Under the pieces are notes generated by a model. The model was not told the DNA's origin. It searched no databases and worked only from the letters and a program-made list of their open reading frames with translations. Positions 43,354 to 52,400 of a stretch of DNA of 64,000 bases are shown here, piece by piece. The first letter of the stretch is position 1; the number at the start of each line of letters is the position of its first letter. Source of the DNA: Flammeovirgaceae bacterium UBA1842 (GTDB taxonomy: Bacteria; Bacteroidota; Bacteroidia; Cytophagales; Cyclobacteriaceae); contig DDIU01000032.1 of NCBI GenBank assembly GCA_002338655.1, positions 1-64,000 on the forward strand. The letters run 5' to 3'. The position numbers were made by a program, and so were the translations under genes.

Positions 43354-45144
43354 ATGAATATAGAGAAAAGCCTTCAACAGGATATTTCAAAAGCATTCAA
43401 TGTACAATTCCAGTCAGACCTACCTGTAGAAGAGGTGAGTTTGCAGCCCACACGAAAAGAATTTGAAGGTTCGCACACCTTTGTTTGTTTTCCTTATGCG
43501 CGACTGTCAAAAAAGAATCCTGAAGAAACAGGTAAACTGATCGGGGAATACCTCGTTGGTCATTCAGAAATAGTAGCGGGATATAATGTAGTGAAGGGTT
43601 TTTTGAATATCGTGCTTACCGACACTACTTGGCTAGCCGTTTTCAATGACATCTGGAATGCGGAAAACTATGGTTTTATGCCCTCCAACGGTAAGGATGT
43701 GATGGTGGAATACTCTTCACCCAACACAAACAAGCCCCTACATTTAGGACATTTAAGAAATAACTTTCTCGGTTGGTCGGTGGCTGAAATATTAAAGGCC
43801 AATGGTTATAGCGTTCATAAAGTACAAATTATCAACGACCGAGGTATTCATATTTGTAAGTCGATGGTAGCTTGGCAGCTATTTGGAGATGGGGTAACTC
43901 CGGAATCATCAGGTAAAAAAGGGGATAAGCTGGTAGGGGAGTATTATGTAAAATTTGATAAGGAGTATAAGAAACAAATACAGGAGCTTGTTGAAAAAGG
44001 AAGGACCAAAGAGGAAGCGGAAAAAGAAGCACCAATTATGCTTCAAGCTCAGGAGATGCTGTTGAAATGGGAGCAAAAGGAACCTACGACTTACCAATTA
44101 TGGGAAACCATGAACGGTTGGGTGTATAGTGGATTTGAGGCTACCTATAAACAAATGGGGGTTGATTTTGACAAGCTGTATTATGAGTCTAACACCTATT
44201 TGTTGGGCAAAGAACAAGCCATGAAGGGTGTGGAAAAGGGGGTGTTCTTTCAAAAAGAAGATGGTTCGGTTTGGGTTGATTTAACGGAAGAAGGTCTTGA
44301 CCAGAAGCTATTGCTTAGAGCAGATGGCACCTCTGTTTATATGACTCAGGATATTGGTACTGCCATCCTAAGGTTTAAAGATGTGCCCAATATCAGCCAA
44401 CAGATTTACACCGTTGGTAACGAACAGGAGTACCATTTTAAAGTACTGTTTATAATACTTCAGAAGTTGGGCTATGAGTGGGCCAAAGAATGCTACCATC
44501 TTTCGTATGGTATGGTGGACTTGCCTTCTGGTAAAATGAAATCACGGGAGGGGACTGTTGTTGACGCAGATGACCTCATGCAGGAGATGATCGACACTGC
44601 CAGAGAACATACTGCAGAACTTGGTAAGGTAGATGATTTTACTGAGGAAAAGGCCGAGGAACTGTATGAGATATTGGGAATGGGGGCACTGAAATACTTT
44701 TTGCTTCGGGTGGATCCTAAAAAACGGATGATGTTTGACCCACAGGAGTCTATCCAGTTTCATGGTACAACAGCGCCTTTCATACAATATACCTACGCTA
44801 GAATAGCGGCTATTTTGCGCAAAGCAGATCAGATAGGTATTAAGCTGGAAGAAAACGCTTATTCACCTGATAACCTTCATCCTTCGGAACTTAACATAAT
44901 CAATTTGCTCAATCAATACCCACAAAAAGTAGCCGAAGCAGGGGATAATTACTCACCGGATGTTATCGCACAATATGTTTATGATTTAGCAAAGGAATAT
45001 AACAGGTTCTACCAAGAAGTTTCCATTTTCAAAGAAGAGGATTCAAAGGCACTTGAATTTAGGATAGCATTTTCATCCATAGTATCAGAAACCATAGAAA
45101 AGGCGATGAGTCTTTTGGGGATAAAGGTTCCTGAGAGGATGTGA
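43354..45144 (+). CDS. argS: Arginyl-tRNA synthetase
   Basis: This 596-residue class I synthetase charges tRNA-Arg. It has the N-terminal additional domain (about 1-115), the HIGH signature as PLHLGHLRNN (H130 to H133), the KMSKS-like KMKSREGTVV and a C-terminal anticodon-binding domain with TYARIAAIL. The gene begins directly after the stop of the GNAT-nitrilase gene, so it is translationally coupled to the arginine-degrading enzymes. That links arginine supply and charging in one transcript. The product is complete. Confidence 0.96.
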   Translation: MNIEKSLQQDISKAFNVQFQSDLPVEEVSLQPTRKEFEGSHTFVCFPYARLSKKNPEETGKLIGEYLVGHSEIVAGYNVVKGFLNIVLTDTTWLAVFNDIWNAENYGFMPSNGKDVMVEYSSPNTNKPLHLGHLRNNFLGWSVAEILKANGYSVHKVQIINDRGIHICKSMVAWQLFGDGVTPESSGKKGDKLVGEYYVKFDKEYKKQIQELVEKGRTKEEAEKEAPIMLQAQEMLLKWEQKEPTTYQLWETMNGWVYSGFEATYKQMGVDFDKLYYESNTYLLGKEQAMKGVEKGVFFQKEDGSVWVDLTEEGLDQKLLLRADGTSVYMTQDIGTAILRFKDVPNISQQIYTVGNEQEYHFKVLFIILQKLGYEWAKECYHLSYGMVDLPSGKMKSREGTVVDADDLMQEMIDTAREHTAELGKVDDFTEEKAEELYEILGMGALKYFLLRVDPKKRMMFDPQESIQFHGTTAPFIQYTYARIAAILRKADQIGIKLEENAYSPDNLHPSELNIINLLNQYPQKVAEAGDNYSPDVIAQYVYDLAKEYNRFYQEVSIFKEEDSKALEFRIAFSSIVSETIEKAMSLLGIKVPERM

Positions 45145-45146
45145 TT

Positions 45147-45533
45147 CTAATTTGGAAATATCCTATAACTCACATGCTTACTTAGTTTAATATTCAATGA
45201 TGAACCAATAAGGGTACTGTTAAGGCCATAATAGTGATCTGTTCTTATCATGATATTATTCAGTTGGATTTCTGAATGCTGAATTTCAGAAATCCACGCA
45301 TTTTGTGCAGGACCTATATTTGAATTAAATGTAGGAGCAGCGGGAGTTGATTGTAAATAGGGAAGGGTGTAAGCCATGATCAGTGTCTTTTCGGAAAATT
45401 GGCTAGTCTTAAGTAAGTTGCTTTTTTGTACTAATAATGGCGTATTTTTAACCAATTCCTTATTTATCTGAGCATTTGAAGTAATGAAAACCGAGATTAT
45501 TAATAATATTGAAAGTAGTAATTTCTTATCCAT
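45147..45533 (-). CDS. Small secreted hypothetical protein
   Basis: The 128-residue product opens with a signal peptide (MDKKLLLSILLIISVFITSNAQ). The mature part has no motif I recognise; a proline/alanine-rich stretch (YLQSTPAAPTFNS) lies in the middle and aromatic residues near the end. It is convergent with argS, stopping two bases after it. Likely periplasmic or exported. Coding likelihood rests on the clean signal peptide and ATG start. Confidence 0.6.
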   Translation of the reverse strand: MDKKLLLSILLIISVFITSNAQINKELVKNTPLLVQKSNLLKTSQFSEKTLIMAYTLPYLQSTPAAPTFNSNIGPAQNAWISEIQHSEIQLNNIMIRTDHYYGLNSTLIGSSLNIKLSKHVSYRIFPN

Positions 45534-45602
45534 GGCATGTAAGTTTACATCATGACTTTAAAGCGAGTATATTAAATCTACCATTTTAAAAATGGATTTA
45601 CA

Positions 45603-46493
45603 ATGAAAATTTGGTTATCAGCATTTAGGCTTCGCACATTGCCTTTAGCCTTGGCGAGCATTGGAATGGGCAGTTTTATGGCTTTGTCATCTGGGTATTT
45701 TGATTGGACAATCTTCATATTTTGTGCCATGACCACGATTTTTTTACAAATACTGTCCAATCTCGCCAATGACTATGGTGATACGGTAAACGGTGCAGAT
45801 AGTGAGGTTCGGGAGGGTCCACAACGTTCTGTACAATCGGGGGTTATTTCTATTATGGCCATGAAAAAGGCCATTGTTATTTTTATACTGTTGTCATTAT
45901 TGTCAGGTATAAGCCTGCTCTACTTTTCTTTTGGATTGGATATGAAAGTATTTGCCTTCTTTTTGTTATTGGGAGTGCTGGCGATACTTGCCGCCATAGC
46001 CTATACAGCTGGCAGGAGGCCCTACGGGTATATGGGACTTGGGGATTTATCTGTATTGATCTTTTTTGGGGCGGTTGGAGTATTAGGCACCTATTATCTT
46101 TATACTCAGTCATTCTCAACTTCACTTTTGCTACCGGCACTTAGTTGTGGACTGTTTTCTGTTGCCGTTTTAAATGTTAATAATATCAGGGATATAGAAT
46201 CAGATAAAAAGGCTGGAAAATATTCTATTCCAGTTCGTATAGGCCGAAAGGCAGCCGTTAATTATCACATATTTTTGTTGGTAGGGGGCATGTTAGCGGC
46301 ATCAGGCTATGTGGCACTCAATTTTCAGTCCTGGTATCAATTCTTGTTTCTATTGGTGACCCCACTTTTGATTATCAACATTAAAGCAGTTAGATCAAAG
46401 GGGGAAGCTAGGGCTTTGGATCCCTACCTGAAGCAAATGGCGATAAGTACTTTGATATTCGTGTTGCTATTTGGGATAGGGCACATTTTATAA
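45603..46493 (+). CDS. menA: 1,4-dihydroxy-2-naphthoate polyprenyltransferase
   Basis: MenA attaches the polyprenyl chain to DHNA, making demethylmenaquinone in the inner membrane. The 296-residue UbiA-family protein has about eight helices and both Asp-rich motifs: NLANDYGDTVNGADSE and NVNNIRDIESDKKAGK, which bind the Mg-diphosphate. The N-terminus (MKIWLSAFRLRTLPLALASIG) is typical of MenA. The menaquinone gene menB lies 900 bp downstream on the other strand; the rest of the pathway is not in the window. Confidence 0.93.
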   Translation: MKIWLSAFRLRTLPLALASIGMGSFMALSSGYFDWTIFIFCAMTTIFLQILSNLANDYGDTVNGADSEVREGPQRSVQSGVISIMAMKKAIVIFILLSLLSGISLLYFSFGLDMKVFAFFLLLGVLAILAAIAYTAGRRPYGYMGLGDLSVLIFFGAVGVLGTYYLYTQSFSTSLLLPALSCGLFSVAVLNVNNIRDIESDKKAGKYSIPVRIGRKAAVNYHIFLLVGGMLAASGYVALNFQSWYQFLFLLVTPLLIINIKAVRSKGEARALDPYLKQMAISTLIFVLLFGIGHIL

Positions 46494-46638
46494 GGCATCG
46501 TTTGCGATTCAATTTGGTTCGATTCTTTCTGGCAGAAAACTCAATCAGTCTTCCTTATTAGCACGTCAACAATGAAACCTTGACTCGTAAAGCTTAATTG
46601 ACTACTTTGATCAGCTAAAGTAATCTCAAATTATTGTT

Positions 46639-47391
46639 ATGGTTAGAAAATCGCTGAAGGACGCAAATATCGGAATGAATCCAGATTTTAGGAATCGAGG
46701 GGAAGAACAAACTCGAATTGAGACTTTTAGTGATGCTGTATTTGCTTTGGCAGTGACATTACTTGTCCTTTCATCTACTGTGCCCTCTACCTTTGAGGAA
46801 CTTTACGCCTCCTTTGCTAATCTTATCCCTTTTGGTATATGTATTACTATGTTAACTGTGATTTGGTATCAACATTATATCTTTTTTATCAGGTACGGTT
46901 TTCGGGATGTTAAAATAGTGACCCTGAACACCGTATTGCTTTTTTTAATATTGATTTACGTTTATCCACTAAAGTTTCTTTTTCAGGTGTTATTCAAGCT
47001 ATTTTCATCATTGATATTGGGCGATCAGGCTGGGTTGAAGCATTTATTTACGGAAGTGATCAAACCTGACGAAACCGGTACGCTTATGATCATTTATGGA
47101 CTTGGCGCGGCAGCTATATTCTTGGTTTTGGCATTGATGTATTTGGTGGCTTATAGAAGAAAGGATAGTTTGGATTTGAATCCTAAGGAAGCTTTCGATA
47201 CTAAATCCAATATCTACAATAACATGTTGATGGCCTCTGTACCAATAGTTTCCGCTATAATTGCCATGTTCCACTTTAGTGGAAACTTTACGGTTTCAGG
47301 GATGGTTTATTGGCTTTACCCCATTCTAATGCCGGTCTACTCAATACTTCGTGAAAGAAAGAAAAAGAAATTGTTCAAGTTATCAACTTGA
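46639..47391 (+). CDS. TMEM175/DUF1211 family membrane protein (potassium channel-like)
   Basis: The 250-residue protein has the defining motif R-x-x-x-F-S-D in RIETFSDAVFALAVTLLVLS (R26 to D32) at the start of the first of six predicted helices. Bacterial TMEM175 proteins form tetrameric potassium-permeable channels, in which the first-helix hydrophobic residues gate the pore. The rest (WYQHYIFFIRYG, LNTVLLFLILIYVYPLKFLF) matches the family. A basic tail follows (ERKKKKLFK). Its 3' end overlaps menB tail to tail by nine bases. Confidence 0.85.
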   Translation: MVRKSLKDANIGMNPDFRNRGEEQTRIETFSDAVFALAVTLLVLSSTVPSTFEELYASFANLIPFGICITMLTVIWYQHYIFFIRYGFRDVKIVTLNTVLLFLILIYVYPLKFLFQVLFKLFSSLILGDQAGLKHLFTEVIKPDETGTLMIIYGLGAAAIFLVLALMYLVAYRRKDSLDLNPKEAFDTKSNIYNNMLMASVPIVSAIIAMFHFSGNFTVSGMVYWLYPILMPVYSILRERKKKKLFKLST

Positions 47392-48249
47392 AACCCTTGG
47401 AAATTTCTTGAAATCAGGCTTCCGTTTTTCTAAAAACGCATTACGCCCTTCCTCCGCCTCTTCAGTCATGTAGGCTAGTCGGGTAGCCTCTCCTGCAAAT
47501 ACTTGCTGTCCTACCATGCCATCATCGGTGAGGTTAAAAGCAAATTTCAACATTCGAATGGAGGTAGGGGATTTGGCCAAAATTTCCTGGGCCCATTGAT
47601 AGGCTGTATCTTCTAACTCGGCATGAGGGATTACTGCATTGACCATACCCATTTCAAAAGCCTCTTGAGCAGAGTAATTTCTTCCTAAAAAGAATATCTC
47701 GCGGGCTCTTTTTTGCCCAATCATTTTAGCAAGATAAGCTGAGCCATATCCACCATCAAAACTGGTAACATCGGCATCTGTTTGTTTGAAAATGGCATGT
47801 TCTTTACTTGCCAAAGTAAGATCACAAACTACATGCAAACTATGCCCGCCACCGACAGCCCAACCGGGGACTACGGCAATTACCGCTTTGGGCATAAATC
47901 GAATCAGTCGTTGCACTTCCAAAATATTAAGCCGTGCAACGCCTTTTTCGTCAACATAACCATGCTTTCCACGTGCTTTTTGATCTCCGCCACTACAGAA
48001 AGAATAAATACCATCTTTGGAAGACGGTCCTTCTGCAGAAAGCAACACTACACCTATTTCGGGGTCTTCTTTGGCATCAAGGAATGCGTCATATAGCTCG
48101 GCAGTGGTTTTTGGTCGAAAGGCATTTCTAACATCCGGTCTGTTAAAGGCAATTCGTGCTACCCCATCTGATTTTTTGTAGGTTATATCAGTAAATTCTC
48201 CGCCTGCTCGGCCGGCAAGTTTTGCTATTTTCCAGTTGGCTTTGGTCAT
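47383..48249 (-). CDS. menB: 1,4-dihydroxy-2-naphthoyl-CoA synthase
   Basis: MenB closes the second ring of the menaquinone headgroup from o-succinylbenzoyl-CoA. The 288-residue crotonase-family enzyme has the N-terminal DITYKKSDGVARIAFNRPDVRNAFRP, FCSGGDQKARG (bicarbonate/oxyanion region), VPGWAVGGGHSLHVVCDL, FGSFD-like TSFDGGYGSAYLA, and the C-terminal MTEEAEEGRNAFLEKRKPDF. The SGGDQ and TEEAxEGRxAF signatures separate it from ordinary enoyl-CoA hydratases. It is monocistronic here. Confidence 0.95.
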   Translation of the reverse strand: MTKANWKIAKLAGRAGGEFTDITYKKSDGVARIAFNRPDVRNAFRPKTTAELYDAFLDAKEDPEIGVVLLSAEGPSSKDGIYSFCSGGDQKARGKHGYVDEKGVARLNILEVQRLIRFMPKAVIAVVPGWAVGGGHSLHVVCDLTLASKEHAIFKQTDADVTSFDGGYGSAYLAKMIGQKRAREIFFLGRNYSAQEAFEMGMVNAVIPHAELEDTAYQWAQEILAKSPTSIRMLKFAFNLTDDGMVGQQVFAGEATRLAYMTEEAEEGRNAFLEKRKPDFKKFPRVSS

Positions 48250-48299
48250 GACTATTCCGTTTTTTAGTGCAGCGTAAAACTAATGAAATAGATAGTATT

Positions 48300-48815
48300 T
48301 TAATCGATTGAAGAAGCCTTCAACTCAAAAACCTTTGTATTAGCATCGTATTTTAAAGGAATCTGGTTAAATCCCAATTTACTTAACAGCTTAATGGAGT
48401 TTGCATTGTCATGATTGGTAATGGCATAGAGAATAGGCATTTTTAAATCATTAAATGCATATTCAATAACCGCTTGAGCCGATTCTGAGGCATACCCTAA
48501 ACCCGTAAATTCTGGAAGGAAAGCATATCCTAAATCTGGATATGCTAACTTCTCTCTTTTGAAAAGGCCACAGGTACCTACGGGGCAATTACCGTCAATT
48601 GCTCTGACTATATAAGGGCCAAAACCATGTTTAGCATAATTGCCCAATGCCCATGACTGGATATAATTGGCGGCATCTTCTTCCGTTTTTAAATTACGGT
48701 CACCGATAAATTGTTTAAATGTGGGCGAATTTACCAGTTTGAGAATGAATGGTGCATCGGCAATAGTAATTCTTGTAATACTAAGCCTGGAAGTCTTTCT
48801 TATCACTTTTGTCAA
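48300..48815 (-). CDS. GNAT family N-acetyltransferase, RimJ/RimL-like
   Basis: The 171-residue protein has the RimJ/RimL layout: RLSITRITIADAPFILKLVNSPTFKQFIGDRN at the start, then DLGYAFLPEFTGLGYASESAQAV (acetyl-CoA loop) and AITNHDNANSIKLLSKLGF. Members acetylate protein N-termini or small molecules; the target is unknown. Its start lies inside the last codons of the upstream membrane-protein gene (35-base overlap), which suggests coupling, unless a later start is used. Confidence 0.85.
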   Translation of the reverse strand: MTKVIRKTSRLSITRITIADAPFILKLVNSPTFKQFIGDRNLKTEEDAANYIQSWALGNYAKHGFGPYIVRAIDGNCPVGTCGLFKREKLAYPDLGYAFLPEFTGLGYASESAQAVIEYAFNDLKMPILYAITNHDNANSIKLLSKLGFNQIPLKYDANTKVFELKASSID

Positions 48816-49410
48816 ATCTTTTACTGGTAAAAAATGTGGAGGACCTTAGCCTATTAATTTGATTCCTTAGTAGGAATAGGGTTAAGTAGTAAATACATCC
48901 CCAAAGTAACATTATAAAAGTATCATCCCCACCAATTAATACCGCTGCCAAAACAGCGGTTAGCATGTAAATGGCGAACCTTGCAAAGGTGACCATTATT
49001 TCAATTATTAAACTTGGTGTTTGGTTTTTGTCGTAAGGAACTCTTATACGTGAGTAAATGATCAGTACAAAAACCACGGCTGTCCACCATGCACCGAACC
49101 CTAATGCAAGGGCGATTACAAACAGGAAATAGAAACCGCCTATTAGAAGTAGTAAGTTACGTTTGGTTTTTTGGGAAGTAGCCATCATACTTATGGCGGC
49201 AATACCAGCACTGGAATGGATCATTATAAACTCAATAATGATGCAGTTGCTAAAACTTTCGATGAACTCACTGCTTAAGTTATCAGAGGCTAGTATAACC
49301 CCCAGAAACATCAATGACGAAAGTAGTTCGGGGTTAATATATCTTGTAAAACCGGAGAGTATATATCCAGATCCGATACTTCGAATTACGGAGGTAACTA
49401 TTGAGGCCAT
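48781..49410 (-). CDS. Multi-pass membrane protein of unknown function
   Basis: I do not recognise this 209-residue protein. It has about five hydrophobic segments, including LLLLIGGFYFLFVIALALGF and FAIYMLTAVLAAVLI, and a charged C-terminal tail (SKRFDKSDKKDFQA). No signal peptide or conserved catalytic pattern is visible. It overlaps the downstream GNAT gene by 35 bases. It is likely an inner-membrane protein; no neighbour suggests a role. Confidence 0.6.
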   Translation of the reverse strand: MASIVTSVIRSIGSGYILSGFTRYINPELLSSLMFLGVILASDNLSSEFIESFSNCIIIEFIMIHSSAGIAAISMMATSQKTKRNLLLLIGGFYFLFVIALALGFGAWWTAVVFVLIIYSRIRVPYDKNQTPSLIIEIMVTFARFAIYMLTAVLAAVLIGGDDTFIMLLWGCIYYLTLFLLRNQINRLRSSTFFTSKRFDKSDKKDFQA

Positions 49411-49447
49411 GAGGTAATTTAATAAAAATAATCACCGCCTAAAACAG

Positions 49448-52400
49448 TTACTTTATTATTACCCGCTCTTTTAAAATTTTATTGTCAATCTGCATTTTTA
49501 GGATGTAAATACCTTTGGGTAACTTGTTTACACCAATATGCAGATTTTGATAAGTCATTGGTTCAAAGGCATATTCTTCAGTCATAGCGGTTTGACCCAA
49601 TGCATTAATTAGGGTAAGATATCCATACCCGGTAGCACCACTTACAATCTGAAGGTTGAGTTCTCCATTTGTAATAGGGTTAGGGAATATTGAATATTTT
49701 AGTTGATCAAAATTGACACTTAAAAGATTTGAATCCTGGGATTTACCGTCAAAGTCAACTTGCTTAAGTCTATAGTATGATGACCCAATTATTGGGCTAT
49801 GGTCTTCAAACTGATATTTATTCAATTCGGTGGTAGACCCATTGCCTTGTATAGTTCCTATTTTTTTAAATTCCAATCCGTCATGTGAGCGTTCAATCAC
49901 AAAGTGATCATTATTGACTTCTGATGCAGTACTCCATTTGATAATTACAGAATTACTGGTAACGAATGCTTCTAAACTGGTCAACTCTACAGGCAGTGGA
50001 TTACTGGAGCTACTTTCAGACCCAAATGTGAGTGGGCTGAAGGAGGATACTCCGGTAACTGTGATGCTTCCAGGGTCAGAAAAATTAATACTGGACTGCC
50101 CTAAATTTTCCCAATGAGTGCCGTTATAATGTGCGATTTGTAAATCCGCAGCGTTATCAATTTCACTTCTTGCCTGATCCTTCCAAAATAGTGTTACATC
50201 TGCATCTGAAGCTGTCCCTGTATTTGAGAGGTTCCAATATTCTGATCCACTTATATTATTTAAATCCCCATTTCCACTTAGGTCAGGGATTTCCAAGGTT
50301 TTAAAGTCTGGGGGAGTTTGTACAAAATATTCAGCAGTAAATTCTGTAGCTGCATCACCTGTTAAGTTTGTTATTGATATGGGTTGCCAGAAATTGTCGT
50401 CTCCAACTGGAAACTCAAAGTCGGTATTTCCTATTTTTCTAACAGGACCATTTATAAAACTCGAAATAGAAGCACCTGTTATTGCTCCACCGGCAGCAAT
50501 AGTTAATAGTTTCGAGGCGGTTGATAAAAGTTGTCCATCAACAAGTGTCAACGTACCATTAACTGTTACAGCACCATTGAGAGTAAGTTGAGGGCTGGTA
50601 ATCCTAGTGTTATTTATATTCACATTTTGATAGGTAAATGTGTCTCCTGTTCCACTACCAGTTGAATGCGGGAAGATTTGAAGGTTATCATTACTGTCAA
50701 AATAAACTGTGGTACCAGCTGCAGAGCTTAAAATACCATATGCAGGAGTACCTCGATCTACACTCCCTTTCAAGTGCAAATTGCCTGAGTTAACTAAATC
50801 AATTTCGTTTTTATTATCTGCTGAAGCTATAAAATTTAAGTTACTTGTAATAGTTGCATTAGAATTATCGATGGTTAAGGTAGTTTTTGGGCCACCAGTA
50901 TTACTTAAAATAAGATTATTGCCTACAGTAAAATTTGACAATACGCTAATTGATATTGTATTATTACCAGTACCTGCTGTTGAATTAAAAACGAAATCGT
51001 TGTCAATGGTAAAATTGGCCAATGTTGAAATACCAATAGAAATATTGGCATTTCCACCATTTTTGTTAATAATGAAATCATTGTCCACATGTATTGTGCT
51101 GTTGTTAAATGTGAAGGCATGATTAAAATTATTTCCGGGGTTGGTCACTACAAAATTTCCTGATACATCTAATGAACCATTGGAAACGGTTAATCCAGTA
51201 TTATTAGCTGATGTACTAATGTTTACTTCCGCGGCCACTTCATTTGTGGTTATAGTTATTGTATTATCTTCAATATTAGCAACGTCACCTACTTTTGGGT
51301 AGTCAGAGGCGGCTGTGCCTCCATACCCAACGGTTGACCAAGTATTTGGGTCAGTCCAAGAGCCACTTTGACGGGAATAATAGGTTTGATCAACATTGGA
51401 TACACATAGCATAAATGAACCTCTGTATCCAGAATAATTATTATCTACAGAGATATAATAATCATTTCCAATCACAAGAGAACCAACAGAAATGGATACA
51501 TCATCGTTGTCTGAACTATATCTATTACAGGCCACTTCTGTAGTTCCATCAGATTGCCACAATGCCAAATTGATTCTTCTAATAGTACCAAGTGAACCAC
51601 GATTCACCGAAATAGTCGCATTTGGAGAAATGGCAGTAAATTTAAACCAACGATTATAATTAGGACTGGTATTCCAGCAGGATGCAGCTGATTTATCTCC
51701 ATCCGCACCGGACGTGGTAAATTCAGCGTCAGCAGAACACCAATTATTTAAATCTGTTAATTCTACGGCCCCTTCATAATAGTTATAGGCCGCGTCATCA
51801 GTAACACATAATTTAAAACTTCCTCTATATCCAGAGTAGTTATTATCAACGGAGATATAATAGGTGTTAGTTGGTGTTAGGGTAGTGGATCCTACTGAAA
51901 CATCATCATTGTCTGAAATATACCTATTACAACTTACTGGCGTTACACCATCTGCTTCCCAAAGAGCAACGTTGAGTCTTCTGACAGTATTCCCAGCTGT
52001 ACTTGTAATTGCCTCAATATTGATATATGGTTGGGTAGCCACAAATTTAAACCATACGTTGTAGTTTGGGCTTGTATTCCAACAAGAACCTGCATTTTTA
52101 TCTGGTGTGGCTCCATAAGTGGTATACTCTCCTTCGGCAGAACACCAATTGTGAATGTCAGCAATTTCAATTGCCCCTTCATAATAATCGTAACTAATAC
52201 CCGCATCGGTATCGTCAAGGCATAAAGTGAAAGACCCTCTATAACCCGAATAGTTGTTATCCACCGATAAATAATATTGATTCCCATCCACCAGAGTGCC
52301 TACGATTTCAATGACTATTACGTCATTGTCGTTGATATACCTTTTACAGGCTACTTGGGTTACGCCATCGGCTTCCCACACCGCTGCATTTATTCTCCTG

